DNA from: Wurfbainia villosa
Lineage: Eukaryota > Streptophyta > Magnoliopsida > Zingiberales > Zingiberaceae
DNA length: 64,000 nt
Assembly (NCBI GenBank): GCA_025175895.1
Contig: CM045988.1
Coordinates: 12,739,647 to 12,803,646 of the forward strand
Direction of reading: 5' to 3'
Shown here: in pieces, positions 57,777 through 64,000 of the stretch
How the letters are laid out: each line of letters begins with the position of its first letter
Position numbering within the stretch: position 1 is the stretch's first letter
Program-made: the position numbers and the translations under genes
Notes under the pieces: model-generated
Database searches by the model: none
Told to the model about the DNA's origin: nothing
The model's input: the letters and a program-made list of their open reading frames with translations, nothing else

Positions 57777-58228
57777 CTAAGTAATAGTACAAACAAATTT
57801 TGTACTAGCTCCCCCTGGACCATTGAATCGGTTCAGTCTTTCCACGTAGTGGATTTGGTCCTTGGGAACCCAGTACTGGTTAGATCCTAATTGAGAAATC
57901 AAAGTGATCTTAGGGACCCATGCTTGGACATGTTTTCTATTTCGACTTACAATTGACATATACGACTTGTTAGTCGTATTTGAGCTAAACCCAAGTCTGA
58001 CCTTGTTGTACACGACCCTTTGCGATCCAAGTAAAAGGTCAAGTCCCTTGGATCCCAAAGTGAATCTTTCCAATGTATGCCTAAGGTCTTCGACTTGAAT
58101 TTTCAAAAGTGAGTTCTCGACTTCAAGTTTTCAACTCGAGTTGAGTCCTCCTCTTGAACTTGACTAGTCGAAGAGGTTAGGGAGACCTTGTGTTTAAGGA
58201 GTTTAACCTCCTCAACTAAGGTCTCGAC
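57777..58228 (-). pseudogene. gag: E5 gag C-terminal part
   Basis: Lys/Glu-rich heptad region, then LERFTLGSKGLDLLLGSQRV, VYNKVRLGFSSNTTNKSYMS and YWVPKDQIHYVERLNRFN. The N-terminal capsid and zinc knuckles are deleted. It ends at the TCGAC duplicated around the small solo LTR; a few more gag-like bases lie at 58538-58560. Confidence 0.8.
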
Positions 58229-58532
58229 TGAAGGGAGGAAACTTCGCTTCCCACTTCAACTTGGTCGCTTGTTCATGGTGATCCCATCTATGTCCCCAGA
58301 TAAAAAAAAATTATCCTTGACAAAGATGGATTACCCAAGCAACCGTTATCTACAATGTCCCCGGAACTAATAACATGATCTCCTGTGTGACACTACACAC
58401 CATGTTATCTACAATGTAATATATCAGACAAATATGCATAACCATAAATATGCAAACAATGATCATGTGATTCTTATTTCAAAAATAAAGATGTTCATAC
58501 AAAGGATAGACTTTTCAGTATACATCCCAACA
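58229..58532 (-). mobile_element. Internally deleted solo LTR of an E2/E9-like element
   Basis: 304 bp with minus-strand ends TGTTGGGATGTATACTG ... CCCTTCA, flanked by TCGAC at 58224-58228 and 58533-58537. The left 110 bp match the LTR end and the right 180 bp the LTR start; about 1.5 kb between them is missing, joined near CAACCGTTATCTACAATG (58340). Confidence 0.88.
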
Positions 58533-58560
58533 TCGACCTTGGACTTGGACTTAGCTAACT

Positions 58561-59075
58561 TTCTCGAGGTTGATCCTTGACCAGCAGTCGACTACTACCC
58601 TTACCAGTCGACTGTTGGAGGCATCAGTCGACTGATACAAGACATCAGTCGACTGATGGTAGAATTTCCAGCTACAATAAAGAGTTAGCTCGAAAATGCA
58701 GTTAATATAAGTTCGATGGTCATTTACCATCCGATCTCGACTTAGACCTTCCTTGGGAAGTCTTGGTCGGATCATTGCCTAAGGATGTCCCCATATGGAG
58801 GACACGACCTTACTTACACTCACTCACACGAGCTTACCTCAACCTTTACCTTTCAAGCTTCACTTCCAATCTTCACTTGAGTTCTTCGGCTCCCTCCGAA
58901 GTCCTCCCGGTGTTACCTGACCACCACGGCTAATCTCCGGGTGTCACTGACCTTCATCTTTAGCTTAGCAATTCTGCACACTTGATTCAGCACGTGAGAT
59001 AACAAACTGAACTTAACTTTGTGTATTTGCTATAATCAAAACTCAGGTTCGCTTCAAGTGCCTACTACACCAACA
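58561..59075 (-). repeat. E5 5' LTR, truncated
   Basis: Matches 26149-26646 of the 3' LTR, including TGTTGGTGTAGTAGGCAC at the outer end and an extra GTCGACTG unit. The LTR 3' part, primer-binding site and gag N-terminus are missing: LTR sequence passes straight into gag-like sequence near 58560. Confidence 0.85.
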
Positions 59076-59080
59076 GACTT

Positions 59081-59235
59081 GGAGGGATCCAATAGGCATG
59101 AGGCTGATGGAGGTGGCTAGAATGCTTAGGTCTAGGCTAAGGGTGATCTAGCAAGTATGAGGGCATCATACTTAGGGTTAAACCTCATGGTTGAGGTTTG
59201 TCAGTCGACTAGGGTTATGAACCAATTGACTGGTC
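59081..59235 (+). repeat. E1-family LTR, second part after E5
   Basis: Follows the GACTT duplication and continues the LTR begun at 24967: GGAGGGATCC, AGGTGGCTAGAATGCTTAGG, then GTCAGTCGACTAGG. It is cut at 59235 by E9. Confidence 0.88.
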
Positions 59236-60846
59236 TAAAGGTAGGAAACTTCGCTTCCCACTTCAACTCGGTCGCTTATTCATGGCGATCCCTTCTACGT
59301 CCCCGGATAAAAAAAATTTATCCTTGACAAGAGGGATTACCCAAGCAACCGTTTCATCGTCGTGATATTCAATTAGCATAGTCACTTGAACAAACTTGTT
59401 GTTCAAGCAACCAACCTCTATTCTACGAATAGCCGCGGAATAGACGATGTACGGATCGCCGGATTTTATGTTTATGTTCGGGGTCCAAGTTATATTAGCC
59501 ACAAAACAAAATATATCATGCACATATAATTGAAAAACAATTACAAACATGTTACATATGAAGATAGATAAGTGATATACCTCTCGATATTCTATTGTAT
59601 GACCTTCCTCCTTTTGGACGTCGTGTGGGCGACGATCTACCAAAAGTCGAAGCTCCTAGATCACCAATCTTCCTTCCTTGCTCGCTCTGAACAAGAGGAA
59701 GTATAGAAACAAGGCCCTTCTCCTTCCTTTAGCCAACCAGCAAGCACCAAGCAAGATGCTTGCCGCCGGCCAACAATGAAAGGGATGAGAAGGATGGATG
59801 CCGACCAAAAGCTCCAAGGGAAGACCTTAAGCTATGTTTCCACCGGCCAAGGAGAAGAGGATCAAGTGGTTTGGATGCCGGCCAAGAGCTAGAAAGAAGA
59901 TTATGGGTGCCGGCCACCTGGAGGAAGAAGAGAAGAAAGGAAACTCTTTCCTTATTTGTGGCCGCCCAAGCACAAACCCTAACTCCAAGCCTCTTGCCAC
60001 CCAACCCTAATCTCCCTTGCTTCTCATTAATTCTCCATGCCAACCCTTAAGCCCCTTTTTATAGAGTTAGGGATAAGCCTTATTTTAATCTCCACCATTG
60101 GTTCTAAGGATTTAATCTCAACCGTCGGATCTAGAGATTTAATCTCAACTATCGGATCTAGAGATTTAATCTCTACCATTGGATATAGAGTTTTGTTTTC
60201 ATTCATTGGATCTAGGCTTCATGAGGTTTTAATAGGCTACAATAGGGACCATGAGGAGGAGTTGGATCTTGGCCACCCAATGGATCAAGCACACATAAAG
60301 TCTGATCCATTAATGATAATCCAATCCACTAAAGGATTATCATTGATCTACCTCACCAACCCCCATAAGTTAATATGGGCTCCATATATTATATGTATAT
60401 TTTCTCTCTGTGTTTAAGATCTCGAATGTCCATTGATTAATTAATTTACTGACCATTAATTAATCCACATCTAACTCCATGAGTAGTACCACTCAACCTT
60501 TTCATCATGCCGGACCAAGTCCACCTGTAAGGTTTACATAATGAACCTTATGAGCTCCTCAAGGGGACATCATCATCCTAATATATAGGACATGATTTCC
60601 TCCTATAATCAATGACACACCATATAAATAATATCATTTCCCAACTTATCGAGCCTATCGATTTAATCTATAAATCTCGCCCATTGGTAAATCAAAGAAA
60701 TGAATACTAAGTATATGTGCCCGTTATTATATCGGGATTAAGAATATGTACAATATAATATCTGAGGTCCGATTCGATTATATAGTCAGCAATAAATCGA
60801 ATCACCTTTAAGTCGATCCTACTTAATACACACAAAGTGTACTAGT
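59236..60846 (-). mobile_element. E9: E2-like copia LTR, interrupted by E10
   Basis: Minus-oriented LTR of the E2 family: TAAAGGTAGGAAACTTCGC at the left end, TATA (minus CTATAAAAAGG) near 60054-60064, diverged CCGTCGGATCTAGAG repeats at 60085-60215 and a GCCGGC-rich leader at 59760-59950. It breaks at GTGTACTAGT (60846), where the E2 LTR continues GTAATTTTATGG (20215). Whether it is a solo LTR or the edge of a full element cannot be seen. Confidence 0.8.
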
Positions 60847-63072
60847 TGTTAGTAATATATGAGAGGTGTCCTAAGGCAATCACCTTATGGTCATACCATT
60901 TATATGATAAATGAAGATTCACTATTTGAGTATACATGTTTCATGTATTTGATTGGATCTTAAACTCATTTACTGAATGTCCACGATGCGATTCACAGCA
61001 TGAGAGAATTTGTGATTGGATCACAACTAGTGAGTATCTCTACATGTGTAATTGTGATGTATCAGAATTATCCCTAGTCGATGAATTGATGGATTTGGAC
61101 ACCATCAATTCTGTCGAGACTAGCACGAGGTATACTCCTTAGTGTATCTAAGCAGCTGATTCTCACTAGCTGGAGACATAGTGATGTCCGGAGTTAATCG
61201 TGGATGCTAGTTATGGTAACTAGTTCATTGGAGTGACCAGCCGTAAGACTTCATATGGTTCTCTGCATATATAGATATGTCAATGAAGTTCTTACTATAG
61301 CTTAAGTGTGATGTTCCTTTGACTTGCGGTATTCAAGTCATCTTGATCATGGAGACTTATGCTTTGACATCTTAAGCAAACATCTCTAAGGAGATGTGGA
61401 CCCGGGATGATTGGGTATAAGTCGAAGTGATCGAAGGTGTTTGAATAGCCTATAAAGGATTCACCACTCCTTGCGAGGAGATGTATACCCATGGCCTCTC
61501 GTCGGATTGTTACTAAAGTCTTTGGCCAAAGCATTACATGTTTAGAGTAAAGTACTCTTCGATACATGTGGAGTAACTAGAATCCGTAGGACGAGGAAAT
61601 GATACTTGGGCTAGGTGTGACGTAGTCAGCCTAGTGGGGACTGACACAATAGACCATGTCCTGAACCAAGTGGGTATAAGATGAGTGAAGGGAATGGGGC
61701 ACGATTCATTCAAGTCTGAAGGGTTTCAGAAATAGTTCTGGATCAACCGTTGATCTTTTCGGTTAATTGGGGATCATGATGTACTACTAGGTGCCACTCA
61801 TGATCGTTCTATAATTAATGGTTAATTATAGACGGCCAACATAAATCGAGAACCTATTTGGTCACACGCACAACGAGCGTAATCCGAAGGATTTAAAACG
61901 AGCTTGAGAATGAGATTCTCAGACCGAGAGAAACTAAGTTTGGTTGGACCAAACATGGAGCGAGCATGAAATCGTTTCAGTCGCAATGGAAGCGTGGATG
62001 GGCCGTGTCTTATGAAGACATAATGGATGGACCAAAATGGTTTGATTCTAATCCAATGGAGGAGAATAAACCAAAGGGTTTGGTTTATTTTAAACGAATG
62101 AACCAAAAGTTGGTTCGGTTCGTTTTAACTTAAAATAAACCATCATGGTTTGGTTTATTTTAACTTATCTTAATGGAGCGGGTTAACGGGCCTAATGGTT
62201 ATGATCCAATAACCATTAAGAGAATTAGTTCTCTATAAAAGAGGGCTTAAGGGATGGTTTAAGCCCTAATCCACAACCCTAAGTTGCCGCCCACCTCTCC
62301 TTGGAGAAATTCGGAGCTAACTCTCCTCCTCCTTGCCACCGCCCACCTTGAGGCTCCAACCGGCGTCCAGAAGGCTGCTTCCTTTCCCCTCGCCGGCGTC
62401 GAGCTGCTGCCGGTTAGTGCTCCGGTGATCTCCTTCAAGTTTGGCATCAAGGTGAGCTCTATCTCCTTTGGTTGGCCGGCGCCTATCACCTCCACCAAAG
62501 CTGTCCAGTTTTCTGGACAGCTTGTTCTCCTCTCGTCGGAGCGTCGTTTGGACAACGGTTAGAGCTCCGACAGCGGCTAACTTACCGGGGATTCGATCTC
62601 CGGTAATCCTCTGAGGTGGAGGATGAAGGATTCGTCAATTGGTTGACGAATACCTCTCCGGAGAAGCGAGTTTTGAGAACTCGTATTAGGATTCGAATTT
62701 GGATTCGGATCGTGATCATCTCTCGATCACATCGTCTTCAACACGAGGCTAGTAACCCGTACGAAGACGAAGCTCGTGGCTTAGCAGAGTCATCCCGAGG
62801 AACTCGGCGTGGATACGGATAGAGACGATTCTAGCGAGGATCGTTCCGGTTGATGCCGTTCCCGCTACACGTCATACGAAAGGTATAACGTAGATAAATT
62901 TTCTTTTATTGCAAATTTAAATTTACGGTTATGTCTACACTTGTTGTAATATGCATGCGTGTGTTGTGTGTGTTGTAATAAATGTAGATTTATTATTTTT
63001 ATTGCTTCCGCTGTGTTCATGTTTACGAAACGTGATCGAACACACACACGCCGCGGTGCCGGAAACCCAACA
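60847..63072 (+). repeat. E10 5' LTR
   Basis: 2226 bp from TGTTAGTAATATATGAG to GGAAACCCAACA. The U3 segment at 62068-62256 is the relative of the foreign segment in the E7 5' LTR. The open frames at 62259-62562 lie in the transcribed leader and are probably untranslated. Confidence 0.82.
62233..62242 (+). promoter_or_regulatory. TATA box of the E10 LTR
   Basis: CTATAAAAGA followed by GGGCTTAAGG, placed like the TATA boxes of E2, E7 and E9 relative to a GC-rich leader. Confidence 0.7.
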
Positions 63073-63073
63073 G

Positions 63074-63085
63074 TGGTATCAGAGC
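63074..63085 (+). promoter_or_regulatory. E10 primer-binding site
   Basis: TGGTATCAGAGC, one base after the LTR end CCAACA-G. Confidence 0.9.
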
Positions 63086-64000
63086 CCAGGTTGTGTTTCG
63101 ACATAATCGTAAAATGGTTTTGCGATAGTCATAATGTTATTTCTGGAAATTTTCTAATTTTGGAAATTTAGAAGTATTTATGGAAATTTTTTAATTTTGG
63201 AAAGTCTAGAAGTATTTATGGAAATCTTCCACTTTTGGAAAGTTGGAAGTATTTATGGAAATTGATATTTTCCATAAATGAAATATTTGATTAGATTCTG
63301 GAAATTTTTTTCCTAATTTAATCATGATTTGATTTGGGAAATCAAATCTTAAAATATTTTATTTCCATAAGTAGTTTTGATGATTTAGGAAATTGGTTTC
63401 CTAAATTGATTTTCCTTAATCAACTATTTCCATAAGTAAAATATGTGATTAGATTTGGAAATTTGTTTCCTAATTTAATCATGATTTGATTTGGAGAATC
63501 AAATCTTAAACATATTTTATTTCCATAAATAGTTATGACAAATAAGGAAATTATGTACATGACATAATTGTATGTCATGTAATTGCATTAGATGCATATC
63601 ATTATGCCATGCGTGTCATGACATGTAGATGTATGCCATGTATGCCATGCCATGTAGATAATAGTTATTTGCATGCAAAGAGGATGAGACATAAAAACCC
63701 TAACTTAATATTAAAGCCTACACCTTCCATTAATATGGTTAGAACCAGAGTTCTGTTTCTTGTTTGGGTTGTTGGACTCACTCAAAGCCCGGCTCGAACC
63801 TGAACATGTTCAAATCATTGGAATAGTTTAACTCTAATATGATAAGAGTCAGAGGTCAATCGTTAGTTTGGGTTGTTGGACTCACTCCAAGCCTGGCTAA
63901 TTGGTTGAATGCGCTCCAACCATATTAAAACTATTTCGCGATTAATGGGTCGGCTCTAACTTGGAACATCGATTTGTTGGACTCACTCCAAGGTCGATGT
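63086..64000 (+). other. E10 repeat-rich leader
   Basis: No coding seen. 63130-63260 has about three units of roughly 37 bp with AGTATTTATGGAAAT; 63290-63540 has longer, looser repeats with AATCATGATTTGATTTGG; 63600-63660 repeats ATGCCATG; 63770-64000 repeats TTGGACTCACTC three times, about 90-115 bp apart (63774, 63889 and 63978 approximately). Confidence 0.7.

Larger units (their letters stand above)
25561..59075 (-). mobile_element. E5: decayed SIRE-like element containing E6, E7 and E8
   Basis: Minus-strand insertion bounded by TGTTGAATCG (25561) and CACCAACA (59075) with TSD GACTT (25556-25560, 59076-59080). After removing E6 (27993-54583 plus TSD) it retains a 3' LTR, polypurine tract, RNase H, RT, integrase, protease, spacer and gag fragments and a truncated 5' LTR. 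Many frameshifts and stops are present. LTR ends and gag motifs place it with E1, E3 and E6 in the SIRE-like group. Confidence 0.9.
60847..64000 (+). mobile_element. E10: LTR retrotransposon, 5' end only
   Basis: A complete 5' LTR, primer-binding site and 0.9 kb of leader before the window ends. No coding domain is reached, so copia or gypsy membership is open. Confidence 0.8.

Noticed and set aside
1..64000. A host gene or a non-transposon system hidden between the elements
   Set aside because: After assigning LTRs, internal regions and fragments, no stretch longer than about 100 bases is left unassigned, apart from non-coding interiors of the elements, and none shows gene-like coding or exon structure.

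Overview
This is a stretch of plant nuclear DNA made entirely of retrotransposons. I found no host gene, no tRNA or rRNA gene, no CRISPR array and no bacterial feature. The pol lineages (Ty1/copia SIRE-like and Tork/Angela-like, Ty3/gypsy chromovirus), 1 to 2.2 kb LTRs, primer-binding sites TGGTATCAGAGC (complementary to plant initiator tRNA-Met) and 5-bp target-site duplications (TSDs) all point to a large-genome angiosperm. A monocot, perhaps of the ginger order, is only a guess from the general look of the sequence.

Left nest (1-22795). A non-autonomous SIRE-like element E1 (plus; 5' LTR cut by the window edge) has a broken gag and no pol. It is interrupted at 3480-20486 by the minus-strand Tork/Angela-like copia element E2 (TSD CCATG). 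E2 is interrupted inside its integrase by the non-autonomous SIRE-like element E3 (plus, 7414-15746, TSD CCCAG), which codes only for a two-zinc-knuckle protein. The 3' LTR of E3 holds a 3.3 kb solo LTR of probable Tekay/Del type, E4 (12341-15675, TSD TTAAT).

Junction (21827-24966). The 3' LTR of E1 abuts an inverted copy of the same LTR, forming a long inverted repeat. It is followed by a 78-bp LTR scrap and a piece of an old minus-strand SIRE-like gag.

Right nest (24967-59235). An E1-family LTR (plus) is split by E5, a decayed minus-strand SIRE-like element (25561-59075, TSD GACTT). E5 is split by E6, a nearly intact minus-strand SIRE-like element (27993-54583, TSD CTATC). E6 is split by E7, a plus-strand relative of E2 (34020-52247, TSD CCATG). 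E7 is split by E8, a minus-strand Ty3/gypsy chromovirus with an integrase chromodomain (37392-46491, TSD GTGCT). The order of insertion is therefore E1-family LTR, E5, E6, E7, E8. A 304-bp internally deleted solo LTR (TSD TCGAC) also sits in the gag of E5.

Right edge (59236-64000). An E2-like LTR in minus orientation (E9) is cut by the complete 5' LTR, primer-binding site and repeat-rich leader of another plus-strand element (E10), which runs off the window.

Each autonomous element follows the usual plan: LTR promoter, gag for the particle, then protease, integrase, reverse transcriptase and RNase H (copia) or protease, RT, RNase H, integrase (gypsy). Non-autonomous E1 and E3 share LTR ends and spacer sequence with the SIRE-like elements and were probably mobilised by them. 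The most notable points are a mosaic 5' LTR in E7, the inactivation of E2 by nonsense mutations without a single frameshift, the inverted LTR pair, a zinc-knuckle-only non-autonomous family, and a CAGTCGACTG palindrome repeated through the SIRE-like LTRs.
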